Assembly: GCA_024276655.1 (NCBI GenBank)
Contig: JAJRWU010000202.1
Span: 1 to 49,573, forward strand
Length of the DNA: 49,573 nucleotides
From: Planctomycetota bacterium
GTDB taxonomy: Bacteria; Planctomycetota; Planctomycetia; Pirellulales; Pirellulaceae
Reading direction: 5' to 3'
The notes below the pieces were generated by a model. The model was not told the DNA's origin, made no database searches, and saw only the letters and a list, made by a program, of their open reading frames with translations. This document shows positions 6,752 through 14,380 of this stretch, one piece after another. Every line of letters starts with the position of its first letter. The first letter of the stretch is position 1. The translations under genes were made by a program, and so were the position numbers.

Positions 6752-9235
6752 TTACGCCACGCGCCGCCGAATGGGCGCCGGCTCATTCTCGCGCCGCGCG
6801 GGCGGCGGGTCGATGATCGGCAAGTTCGGCGAGTCGGCCCGCCCGCCTGCCGGTAATTCGCCCAGGTGGAGAATCTCCATGGGGCACCGCACCACGCATT
6901 CCGCACAGCCCACGCAGGGCGTATCGACCAGCGTTACCGGCCGCCCCTGCAACGCCCGCGATTTGATATCAATACCCATCTGGCAATATTGATTACAAAC
7001 ATTGCAGTCGATGCACTTGCCTTTTTCGGGCGTGATTTTGAATTTCGACCAACGCCCCCAGAAGTTCATCCAGAACGCCAACGGGCACCACATACGGCAC
7101 CACACGCGTTGCCCCAGAAACGGATACATGCCAATAGCCACGGCGCCCGCCAGCGCCGTGCCGACCCACTTGTTGTAAAGCCCCAGCGGCCCGGTGAATC
7201 CGTACAGGTCGGCCACCGTGGCGAGACTCGCCAAGGCGATGAAAACGAACCCCATCCGTTCCAGCTTGCGCGGTAGATCGCCTTTCGGTCCACGATGCCG
7301 GTAGCTGTTGCCAACCGTTTCCGCCAACGCGCCGCACGAACAAATATACGAACAATAGATTTTGCCCCAACGCAGCGTGACCAACGGAATCACGATAAAC
7401 GTGAGCACCGCCGCCCACACAACTCCCACCACCGCCACGGTATGCCACCAAGCCGGGTCGGCCGGGCCTACAGCCGGAGCGAGCTTGAAGGCGCCCATGT
7501 TGAGCGGCCAAGCGTTCAGCGAACGCATGACTAGCGGCGTCCAAGGATTGCGGCCCAAGTACACCGCCATGAACGTGGGCGCGCCCCACCAGAGCGTCCA
7601 TTGGCTGGCAATGATCGTGAGGTTGCGCCGCCATACGAGGCGATGCCCCGAGCGGCGGGCCCAGTACAATCCAAAACCTGCGATCGCGGAAAAATACATC
7701 AGGTAGTACAGGCCATACAGGTTCGTGAAATATTTCGGCACGACCCAATACAGCCAAGCAAAGCCGGGCAAATAGTAAGGCCCCGCGCCGGCTTCGTTCG
7801 GGTTGAGTGTGAGCACGCTTGGCGCGACCAGCGAAACGGCGTACGCAACAGCGCCCAATAACAACCATGATTTTGCGTTCCGCAATGGCGCCAGCGGTTG
7901 GCGCTCGCGTGCTTCCAAGTTGTCGTTGATCAGTTTCACGGCCAGTCCGCCCAGCCAGGCAATCGGCAAGACGGCTCCCGCCAGAAATCCCAGAAAACCG
8001 AGCAGCCCCGTGCTTGTTAGCCAGGTGAGGCCGGGGAGCAACAGTTTCCCTTCGCCGGCGGCTTCTGGCCGCAGTACAAAATGCTTGGCGAAAAAGTAGA
8101 TGAATACGCCCACCGCCAGTCCGACCATCGACCAGGCAACCCGCTTTCGGGTCCAGACGCCGTCGAGTTCGAGACCCATGTCGAGCAGGAAGTCGACCGG
8201 CGGCAACGTGCCAATTTGAACGATTACATGGTGATTAGGCAGCGTTTTCATCTGGCCCGCGATGTCGATATCGAGTTCGTTGTCGCGCACCGCCTTGACG
8301 TTGCTCTTGTAGAGAATCGTGATGCGACCGGCATGTTCGGCTTGCTCCAGCAGGCGGCGGTTCTCTTCCTTGGCCCGGAAGAAGTCGTCGCCCCGGTAGG
8401 CCAGCGTGACGCGATTATTCGGCGCCAGCAGCAACGCCGCTTCGATGGCCGAATTGCCGCCGCCGACAATCAGCACGTCTTTATCACGATAATCATCGGG
8501 CGAGTGCAGCCGATACATGACTTTATGCGCCATGTCGGCGCCGGGGCAAGTCAACAGACGCGGCTGCCCTTGCCGACCAATGGCCACCAGAACCTGCCTT
8601 GCGGGGAACGATTTGCCGTCGGCCGTCTCGACTTCAAAACGCCGCTCTCCCAGTTTTCGCACCTGCGAGACTTCCGTATCTTCCTTGATGTACAGATTCT
8701 TTTTCCGCACCAGGGTTTGAATGCGGTCGAGAAACTCGTCTTTATCAAGATCTTGGTCGACGTCGAGGTCGCTCACGTTGCGCACAAACTGCGGTTCGGC
8801 GTAGACCTTCTTCCCCGGCGGAAAGCTGCGTACGGTGCTAGCGACTTTGTTGCGTTCGAGCACCACGTATTTCAGGCCGCGCTTCTCCGCTTCCGCCGCC
8901 GCCGACAAGCCCGCGGGGCCGCCGCCGATGATCACCAAATCGAGCCGTTCGTCGTCTGATTTACCACGACTAAAAAGACCGCCGGCCTCCATCTTGGCGA
9001 TCACCGCAACACCCTGATTCGCCGCAACTTTCACCAGCGGCAAACCGGTGACATCGCCAATCACATAAATTCCGCCCACGCTCGATTCGAAGCGGCTATT
9101 TACAATCGGCAGCACTTCCTGCGGCGGAACCGTGGCGAAGTAACCCGGTTTTCCGGAGCGGCCAGATTTCGTCGGGCCAGTCGTATTGGCGGGGTTCGTA
9201 TTGGCCGCGTTCGTCGTGCTAGCAGGGGCCGACAT
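6752..9235 (-). CDS. Fusion of a permuted thioredoxin-reductase-like flavoprotein with a NapH-like membrane polyferredoxin
   Basis: 827 residues. After a Thr/Asn/Ala-rich head, residues 55-75 (GIYVIGDVTGLPLVKVAANQ) carry the FAD motif normally found at the C-terminus of thioredoxin-reductase-like proteins. The N-terminal FAD motif VIIGGGPAGLSAAAEAE (101-117) and the NAD(P) motif VLIVGGGNSAIEAA (254-267) follow. About six membrane helices (370-700) come next, with CSYICSCG (628-635) and CRMWCP (713-718) as in NapH/CcoG-type proteins. Two ferredoxin clusters close the protein: CIDCNVCNQYC (741-751) and CVGCAECVVRC (774-784). No CxxC active site is seen in the flavin part, so electrons probably pass from NAD(P)H through FAD to [4Fe-4S] centres in the membrane. 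AAGGAAG precedes the ATG. The physiological acceptor is unknown. Confidence 0.85.
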   Translation of the reverse strand: MSAPASTTNAANTNPANTTGPTKSGRSGKPGYFATVPPQEVLPIVNSRFESSVGGIYVIGDVTGLPLVKVAANQGVAVIAKMEAGGLFSRGKSDDERLDLVIIGGGPAGLSAAAEAEKRGLKYVVLERNKVASTVRSFPPGKKVYAEPQFVRNVSDLDVDQDLDKDEFLDRIQTLVRKKNLYIKEDTEVSQVRKLGERRFEVETADGKSFPARQVLVAIGRQGQPRLLTCPGADMAHKVMYRLHSPDDYRDKDVLIVGGGNSAIEAALLLAPNNRVTLAYRGDDFFRAKEENRRLLEQAEHAGRITILYKSNVKAVRDNELDIDIAGQMKTLPNHHVIVQIGTLPPVDFLLDMGLELDGVWTRKRVAWSMVGLAVGVFIYFFAKHFVLRPEAAGEGKLLLPGLTWLTSTGLLGFLGFLAGAVLPIAWLGGLAVKLINDNLEARERQPLAPLRNAKSWLLLGAVAYAVSLVAPSVLTLNPNEAGAGPYYLPGFAWLYWVVPKYFTNLYGLYYLMYFSAIAGFGLYWARRSGHRLVWRRNLTIIASQWTLWWGAPTFMAVYLGRNPWTPLVMRSLNAWPLNMGAFKLAPAVGPADPAWWHTVAVVGVVWAAVLTFIVIPLVTLRWGKIYCSYICSCGALAETVGNSYRHRGPKGDLPRKLERMGFVFIALASLATVADLYGFTGPLGLYNKWVGTALAGAVAIGMYPFLGQRVWCRMWCPLAFWMNFWGRWSKFKITPEKGKCIDCNVCNQYCQMGIDIKSRALQGRPVTLVDTPCVGCAECVVRCPMEILHLGELPAGGRADSPNLPIIDPPPARRENEPAPIRRRVA

Positions 9236-9402
9236 CGTACTTCCTTGTACCTGTTGGACGCCGCATTCCAGGCGGGCCGGGCGATGAGTTTCAGGCAGTA
9301 TTGTCGTGAAACCGCAATTTTACCTCTGTGAGGTTGCTCACAACAGAGCAGAATATACTCCGCAACGGTGCGGAACAGTCCTGTAATTTACACGCCGAAT
9401 TA

Positions 9403-9669
9403 GGCGGGCGGCGGAAAATAACTTAGCACCGCTCGATAAATAACTGTCGCATTTGTGTAGCCATCGTCGCCAGACGGTGGGTGAGCGGTGAACCATCCCA
9501 CGCTCTGGCGAGCATGGCTACGACACTCATTTTCCGCTCGATGCTTACCCGCAGGCAGCGGGAGTTCGTGAGTTTTTTTGGGCTCCCGCCTAGGCGGGAA
9601 TGACCGTTTACAGATTCACTCGCTTGCGCTTCGTGCTGGTATTAGGTATATTTCCATCTGCCGCTCACC
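9403..9669 (-). mobile_element. 145-bp MITE-like element (family R4), copy interrupted by a 118-bp element
   Basis: The ends are GGCGGGCGG and CCGCTCACC, close to the GGCGAGCGG/CCGCTCGCC termini of the copy at 18330-18474. Removing 9426-9543 and one CTTA leaves exactly 145 bp, the length of the other two full copies. It holds an internal CCCGCCTAGGCGGG palindrome. TTA precedes the left end. There is no open reading frame of note, so movement would need a transposase in trans. The region 9236-9741 has no gene; this element and the R5 and R1 copies account for most of it. Confidence 0.85.
9426..9543 (+). mobile_element. 118-bp palindromic element (family R5), copy 2, nested in R4
   Basis: The element is flanked on both sides by CTTA (9422-9425 and 9544-9547), while the uninterrupted R4 copy at 18330-18474 has a single CTTA at the same place. 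It matches the reverse complement of 5375-5492. The arms pair as an imperfect hairpin over nearly the full length. This looks like a non-autonomous insertion with a 4-bp target duplication. Confidence 0.85.
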
Positions 9670-9670
9670 T

Positions 9671-9744
9671 AAAAAGCCCGGCATATTGAAAATGCCGGGC
9701 TTTTCTGAACCGCAACCGGTAACTTATTTCAGGACAATTCCTTA
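9671..9744 (-). repeat. R1 terminator-like element, truncated copy at the hemQ stop codon
   Basis: Read on the minus strand, the element begins TAAGGA, whose TAA is the hemQ stop codon, and runs through the CCGGTTG box to a hairpin (AAAAGCCCGGCAT at 9672-9684 pairing with 9692-9704). It ends abruptly against the R4 copy at 9669, so the distal third seen in the 98-bp copies is missing. It could terminate hemQ transcription. Confidence 0.75.
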
Positions 9745-10587
9745 GCCGACACGGCAGTGCTGAAGAATGTCGGCCGCCGACGCCACATAGCTGGTGTAGA
9801 ACGGACCAAATTCGGCATAGCGCGCGCTGGCTTCGTCGAACCGCATTTTATAGACGATTTCGGTTAGGAATTCGGGGTTGCGCGCCCACAGCGTGACGCC
9901 CCATTCCCAGTCTTCCACACCCAACCCGACGGTGATCAACTGGGTTACGCGTCCGGCGAACTGCATGCCGCTGCGGGCGTGCTCCGACATCATCTCATTG
10001 CGGCGGGAAAACGGCGTGAGGAACCAGTTTTCGCCCACTTTCCGCTTCTTGTTCATGGGATAAAAACACATCGCCGGCCATTCGGGGAATTCGGGCGTCA
10101 GGCGTTGTTTCCGCATGATCGGGGCGCGGGCTTCATACGCCTTTACTTTGGCTTGATACGCCGGGCCGCCCTCGGTTTCGCCCTCTTTCAGCAAACGCGC
10201 TGCGTATTGCTCCACCGACGGAACATACTCCGATATTTCGGAAAGCGAAACGAACGAGTACGTCGTTCTCAGCGCGACGCCCAACGGGCTGGCCATGATC
10301 TGCTGGTGCAACGCGTCGATTTTCAAGGGGCAGGGGTCCATCAGAACGAGACTGAAATCGGCCTTGTGGCCGCTAACAATGCCGGTTTGCAAACGCGCCG
10401 GAGCGGTTTCACCTTGGGGGTCGAGCAGAGAAATCAGTTTTTCACGGCCGGCCGCCACCGCTTCAGACGACATCGCCGCCAAGGCGCCGCGATCAAACTC
10501 GTAATACAGATGCGTGCAGTGCCAGCCTTCGCTGGGCGTGAGCGAATTTTCCGGAGGAGGGCTGGCGGGAGGACGGCCGTGCGACAT
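9742..10587 (-). CDS. hemQ: Coproheme decarboxylase/chlorite-dismutase family protein
   Basis: 281 residues in the chlorite-dismutase fold family. The HemQ-type landmarks are FYPMNKKR (175-182), WFLTP, and the segment MMSEHARSGMQFAGRVTQL, where His203 aligns with the proximal haem ligand. Tyr176 in the YPM motif is the probable catalytic tyrosine. GLGVEDWEWGVTLW is typical of the HemQ group rather than true chlorite dismutases. It would convert coproheme III to protoheme in the coproporphyrin-dependent pathway. A Pro-rich 20-residue head precedes the fold. The ATG has only a weak GAGAT upstream. The 3' end abuts the R1 repeat, which provides its stop. No other haem gene is adjacent. Confidence 0.9.
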   Translation of the reverse strand: MSHGRPPASPPPENSLTPSEGWHCTHLYYEFDRGALAAMSSEAVAAGREKLISLLDPQGETAPARLQTGIVSGHKADFSLVLMDPCPLKIDALHQQIMASPLGVALRTTYSFVSLSEISEYVPSVEQYAARLLKEGETEGGPAYQAKVKAYEARAPIMRKQRLTPEFPEWPAMCFYPMNKKRKVGENWFLTPFSRRNEMMSEHARSGMQFAGRVTQLITVGLGVEDWEWGVTLWARNPEFLTEIVYKMRFDEASARYAEFGPFYTSYVASAADILQHCRVG

Positions 10588-10740
10588 AGTCAGTATCTCA
10601 TTGAGTAAGGGTTTGAAGCTTGCTTGTTAGCACAGGGCAATCATAACAAAATCGGCCAAGGCGAAGTAGGAGCAACCAAGCTGCACAACAGCTTTTGTAT
10701 TGGCTCGGGTTCACTGAAAGGGAGCAATTGCCGGTTGCAA

Positions 10741-10885
10741 GGCGAGCGGCGGATGAACATTTTCCTAATACAAGCGCGAAGCGCAAGCGAGTGAATCTAC
10801 AAACGGTCATTCCCGCCTAGGCGGGAACCCAAAAAAAATCCCGGACTCCCGATGCGCGCGGGTGCGTTATTGTCCGCCGCTCGTC
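10741..10885 (+). mobile_element. 145-bp MITE-like element (family R4), copy 2
   Basis: It begins GGCGAGCGG and ends CCGCTCGTC, with an internal palindrome TTCCCGCCTAGGCGGGAA. Its length equals that of the copy at 18330-18474. The triplet immediately after its right end (TTA, 10886-10888) is the stop codon of the CopZ-like gene read on the minus strand. The remainder of the hemQ upstream region (10588-10740) holds nothing I can identify. Confidence 0.85.
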
Positions 10886-11338
10886 TTACGCCTTTTTTTG
10901 GTCAATGAGCTTCAAATAGAGACGCTGCACTTCCTGCAAACAGCACTTTCCGTCGGCGGCCAGCGTTCGGCAGCGGGCTTCCGCAGATTTTGATTTAGCC
11001 AGAAGTTCGCGGATGCGCGTGGGGACGCCGTCGTCGACGTCGGCTTCTATCTCGCGGCGTCCGAAGCCGAAGCACGCGCAAATCGGTGTTTCGAGATCCA
11101 TCGGATACACCGGCGTTTTTAGTTCGTCCACCCTGACAAGGGTATCGAACTCGTTGAAATAGGCCACGTCGCACCGCGCGAAGCTACAAAACCAAGCGGC
11201 GTCTCCCATTTTCTTTCGCGAGCCTTCCGCGATGTGAGTATCCATCGGCTCGGCCGCGACCGCCACGCCGAGCGCGCCGCACCGAGGGCAATACCCTCTT
11301 CCATCAGATTCAGGCTCGCGGACAAACGCTTTATTCAT
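10886..11338 (-). CDS. Cys-rich CopZ N-terminal-like metal/Fe-S protein
   Basis: 150 residues. The order of motifs, CPRCG (17-21), FCSFARCDVAYF, a CAC pair near residue 93 followed by FGF, and C-terminal KCCLQEV, follows the N-terminal zinc/[2Fe-2S] domain of Archaeoglobus-type CopZ. The HMA copper-chaperone domain that follows it in CopZ is absent. Soluble and probably cytoplasmic. A role in metal or Fe-S handling is inferred from family resemblance only. The start ATG has no strong ribosome binding site. It is transcribed divergently from the secreted Cys-rich protein at 11583, sharing a 244-base upstream region. Confidence 0.65.
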   Translation of the reverse strand: MNKAFVREPESDGRGYCPRCGALGVAVAAEPMDTHIAEGSRKKMGDAAWFCSFARCDVAYFNEFDTLVRVDELKTPVYPMDLETPICACFGFGRREIEADVDDGVPTRIRELLAKSKSAEARCRTLAADGKCCLQEVQRLYLKLIDQKKA

Positions 11339-11582
11339 GGACCACGACTCAACGTTTTGAAAACAGAGGTTTGCGGGTCGGCGCAGGAAACGTGAACGAT
11401 TTTTCCGGCAATACCTTTTTTCGCAAGACGGCTTTTACATCTGGCCGAATAACTTCTTTATACACCCGTTCAATCAGATTCGGCCAGCCAACGTTCACGA
11501 GTCATTGGACCCCGCCCCAGCATCAACGCTGGCGCCGATGGCTGAGCAAGAAGCACGGCTGTGGTTTAAGGAGGAACTCCAG

Positions 11583-12242
11583 ATGAATCGACGAGCTTGC
11601 ACTTGGCAGGTGCTCCTGGCTTCTATTGTGCTTGTTTCCAGCACGATAACGCCAGCAAATGCCGGCAATCCGTTCAATCTCATTAGTTGGCTGACCGGCA
11701 AGGGCGCTGATGTTCATCCTTATGAGTGCCCAGATTGCGGCGGCGCGCATGCCGAAGACGGCCCCTGCATCACCCGCGTTCGAGTTGAAGACTGCGTGGT
11801 GGGCAAGAAAAAAGTGTACGACGCGGAAGTTCGGTATGAATATGTATCGATTCCAGAGACTCGGTACCGCTGGGTAAATAAGCACATCACGAAAGAGATT
11901 CCCTGCGAGTATTGCAAGCCGGTATGCGTGGCGGAAAAGTGCGTGCAGTGTTACGGGGAAGAGGAATGGATAAAACATTCCGACAACGGCTGCGTGTCGA
12001 CGCACTGCAAGCATATTGTGCCAAAATATGAAAACGTTCCCACGAAGCACTGCGAACACGCTCCAGGCGAAACCACGATCACGGTTCACTACAAGAGTTG
12101 CGTGAAAGAGGCTTACACCATGTACCGCCGTGTGAAAAGAGAAGTCTGCGTCAAGCTGCCTCGCTACGAAAAAGTCAAAGTGCCCATCACGCGGTACGTC
12201 TGCGAGAATTGCCACGGCGGCGGTTGCAGCCTTTGCAAGTAA
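11583..12242 (+). CDS. Secreted Cys-rich protein of unknown function
   Basis: 219 residues from an ATG preceded by AAGGAGGAACTCC, which favours this start over an in-frame one at 11505. The signal peptide ends near TPANAG (residues 23-28). The mature chain has about 25 Cys, many in CxxC pairs (CPDCGG, CEYC, CVQC, CENC, CSLCK) interleaved with Tyr/Val/Lys strands such as KKKVYDAEVRYEYV. This pattern recurs in planctomycete extracellular proteins and suggests disulfide or metal cross-linking. I know no biochemical function. Confidence 0.7.
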   Translation: MNRRACTWQVLLASIVLVSSTITPANAGNPFNLISWLTGKGADVHPYECPDCGGAHAEDGPCITRVRVEDCVVGKKKVYDAEVRYEYVSIPETRYRWVNKHITKEIPCEYCKPVCVAEKCVQCYGEEEWIKHSDNGCVSTHCKHIVPKYENVPTKHCEHAPGETTITVHYKSCVKEAYTMYRRVKREVCVKLPRYEKVKVPITRYVCENCHGGGCSLCK

Positions 12243-12316
12243 TCGTTTCGGCCAGTCATCGGAAAGAAACCATCACGCGGCTGTCGCGAACGTTTTTGCC
12301 TGAGATCGATATATAT

Positions 12317-12456
12317 TGCTCACAGTTGAAAATGGCGCATTTTTCGTTTAACGGCAAGCCGAAGGCGGCTGCGTTTTTCTGTCTTGCCCAAACGGATTAG
12401 CTCAAAACGCAGCCGCCTTCGGCTTGCCGTTAAACGAGCCATTGGTAGCCGTGTGA
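12317..12456. repeat. Long palindromic element (family R3), copy 2
   Basis: Perfect 33-bp inverted arms lie at 12345-12377 and 12404-12436, separated by 26 bases. Arms and outer flanks match the copy at 1561-1704 in opposite orientation. It lies between the Cys-rich gene and the cytochrome/porin gene; the rest of 12243-12588 has no recognisable content apart from the ribosome binding site of the next gene. Confidence 0.85.
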
Positions 12457-12588
12457 AGCCTGGAAAATCGGATTCAGGCCGCTCGAAAATAAGATCACCA
12501 ACAATAATCGTCGTTCCGGAACGGACTTTCGGATTCGGCCGGCTTGCTTCGGCTAGCCATGCAAGAAACTCCAAGGAGGGGTAATTTG

Positions 12589-14067
12589 ATGGACTGCACT
12601 CCAACCCGCGCTATTGCTCGGCGCCGCGTGCGTTTGCTGGCGGGTTTACTGGTTTGTTTCGCCGTACTGGCGATTGTGGAGCCAGCACACGCCATTCCGA
12701 CGTTCTCCCGCAAATACCGCACCTCGTGCATCACCTGCCATAAGGCGTTTCCGGTGTTGAATAACGTGGGCGAGGCCTTTCGCCGCAACGGGTATCAATT
12801 TTCCACCGACGATGACCTACTGGTGCGAGATGAGCCGATTCCGTTCGGGGGCGACGCCTACAAGGACATGTTCCCGAATTCGATTTGGCCCTCCGATTTG
12901 CCCCACCTGCCGCCTATCTTCATTCGCGCCCAGCAGCGGATGATTCTTAATACCGACCCAGGGCCCGACGGCATAAAATGGGATCAGGATTTCCCCCACG
13001 AAGTTGTGCTTGGCGGCGCCGGCACGTTTGGCCGCGATATCTCGGCTTGGTGGGAAATCGAAGCAGCGCCCTCGGAAGACGAAATTGGCGTCGAGCGTGC
13101 GTTTGTTCAATTCAGCAACCTTTTCGCCTGGGATTCTGAAGAAGACGACGACGGAATGCACGAAGGCAACCGCTGGCTCACGTTGCCGAAGCATGCCATG
13201 AACTTGCGGCTGGGGAAAATGCAGCCGCAAGTGTTTAATCATGTATTGTCGCAACACGCCCGCCTGGGTGTTCAGCAGGGGCTGGCGATTCGCCAGAGGA
13301 TTGGCAACAACCTCTTTCGTTTCGAGCCCGTGCAAAGCGCGGCCATCGAACTGCATGGCATCGTCAGGCAACGCAACTCCTACGTTATTGGATTAGCGAA
13401 CGGCGGCAACGTCAGCGGCGCACAGTTGGAAGACAACAATAACAAAGACGTCTACTTTCGTGTCTCGCGTAAATGGTTCGGCTATCCGCTGGACGGCGTG
13501 ATTGGCTCCTCGGATCCTGTCGATGCCGATGGCAACGAAGTCGCCGCGCAAGGACAAGGCGAAGACGACGACGCCCTCTATTCAATGCCAGGGCTCGATT
13601 TCTGGCGCGCTTGGGATCTCGAAACCGGCCTTTTTGGCTGGTATGGCGTGTCGCGACTGACCGACTTGGGAGTGAACCGAAACGACTACTTCAACCGCAT
13701 TGGAGCAGATGTTCGCCTGCAATGGTTCAACTGGGATATCTATGGACTTGCCTACTGGGCCAACGATAGTTTTGCCGGGCGGGTCGGAGGTGTTGACCTC
13801 GGCGGCGAGCAATTCTTCAGCTACTCCATCCAGGCTGATTATTACTGGAAACCCTGGATCGTGAGCTACCTTCGTTTAGAACAAACCGATTTCCGAGAAG
13901 CCGCCCGCACCTCCATGGAGGAAGGACGCGTCGTTCCGGGAATGGTGTTCATCATTCGCCAGAACATGAAACTCCAAACCGAATGGGTCATTGACACCAC
14001 CGGCAAGGATACCGGCGGCGGACAAGCCACCGACCAGATTCTCGTGCAACTGGACTACGCCTTTTAG
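12589..14067 (+). CDS. Exported monoheme c-type cytochrome/porin-like outer-membrane protein
   Basis: 492 residues from the ATG at 12589, which follows AAGGAGGGG at good spacing. The signal peptide ends at EPAHA (31-35). One haem-binding CITCH (47-51) sits in RTSCITCHKAFPVLNNVGEAFRRNGYQF. The rest, about 430 residues, consists of alternating amphipathic strands with many aromatic residues and ends in DYAF, the terminal Phe expected of an outer-membrane beta-barrel. The layout is that of fused cytochrome-porins such as Cyc2, which move electrons across the outer membrane. Function here is inferred. Its TAG stop overlaps the TTAG end of an R4-type repeat fragment. Confidence 0.8.
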   Translation: MDCTPTRAIARRRVRLLAGLLVCFAVLAIVEPAHAIPTFSRKYRTSCITCHKAFPVLNNVGEAFRRNGYQFSTDDDLLVRDEPIPFGGDAYKDMFPNSIWPSDLPHLPPIFIRAQQRMILNTDPGPDGIKWDQDFPHEVVLGGAGTFGRDISAWWEIEAAPSEDEIGVERAFVQFSNLFAWDSEEDDDGMHEGNRWLTLPKHAMNLRLGKMQPQVFNHVLSQHARLGVQQGLAIRQRIGNNLFRFEPVQSAAIELHGIVRQRNSYVIGLANGGNVSGAQLEDNNNKDVYFRVSRKWFGYPLDGVIGSSDPVDADGNEVAAQGQGEDDDALYSMPGLDFWRAWDLETGLFGWYGVSRLTDLGVNRNDYFNRIGADVRLQWFNWDIYGLAYWANDSFAGRVGGVDLGGEQFFSYSIQADYYWKPWIVSYLRLEQTDFREAARTSMEEGRVVPGMVFIIRQNMKLQTEWVIDTTGKDTGGGQATDQILVQLDYAF

Positions 14068-14095
14068 GCGAGCGGCGGCCGAAAATTCACCACTC
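14067..14095 (+). repeat. End fragment of an R4 element at the porin stop codon
   Basis: TTA|GGCGAGCGGCGG at 14064-14078 followed by CGAAAATT matches the right terminus of the R4 family read inwards (TTA-GGCGAGCGGCGGAAAATAAC). The rest of the element is not recognisable. The gene's TAG stop is formed across the junction. Confidence 0.5.
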
Positions 14096-14157
14096 GTAAG
14101 ATGGGAGCTCCTGACACGTTTCGACGTATCAGGAGCGACCGTCGTACAGGTAGGGAG

Positions 14158-14240
14158 CCGTCCCGAATTTTCATACCGAATTAAAAGCCCGGCATTTTCA
14201 AAATGCCGGGCTTTTAATAATGAACCGCAACTAGGTTTTG
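14158..14240 (-). repeat. R1 terminator-like element, copy 3
   Basis: A perfect 18-bp hairpin (14181-14198 with 14200-14217) has flanks CCGTCCCGAATTT-CATACCGAATT on the left and a diverged copy of the GTTGC box on the right. It is in the same orientation as 30358-30455, opposite to the flanking genes. The remaining spacer 14096-14380 holds an inverted repeat CTCCTGACAC/TATCAGGAG near 14107-14135 and no gene. Confidence 0.7.
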
Positions 14241-14380
14241 GCCACAATATAGCGTCTGTATTCGCACCCAACTTGCGTATAAATGGCCGCTTGGAGGGCG
14301 TTCGGCCTTCCCTGCGAAGCGAATGTGGCGATAATGGCAACCATCGCAACCTGTTAATGGCTTCGTTCGAGGGATGGTCG

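Noticed and set aside
9742-10587. True chlorite dismutase
   Set aside because: Motifs fit the HemQ group and no perchlorate or chlorate genes are nearby.
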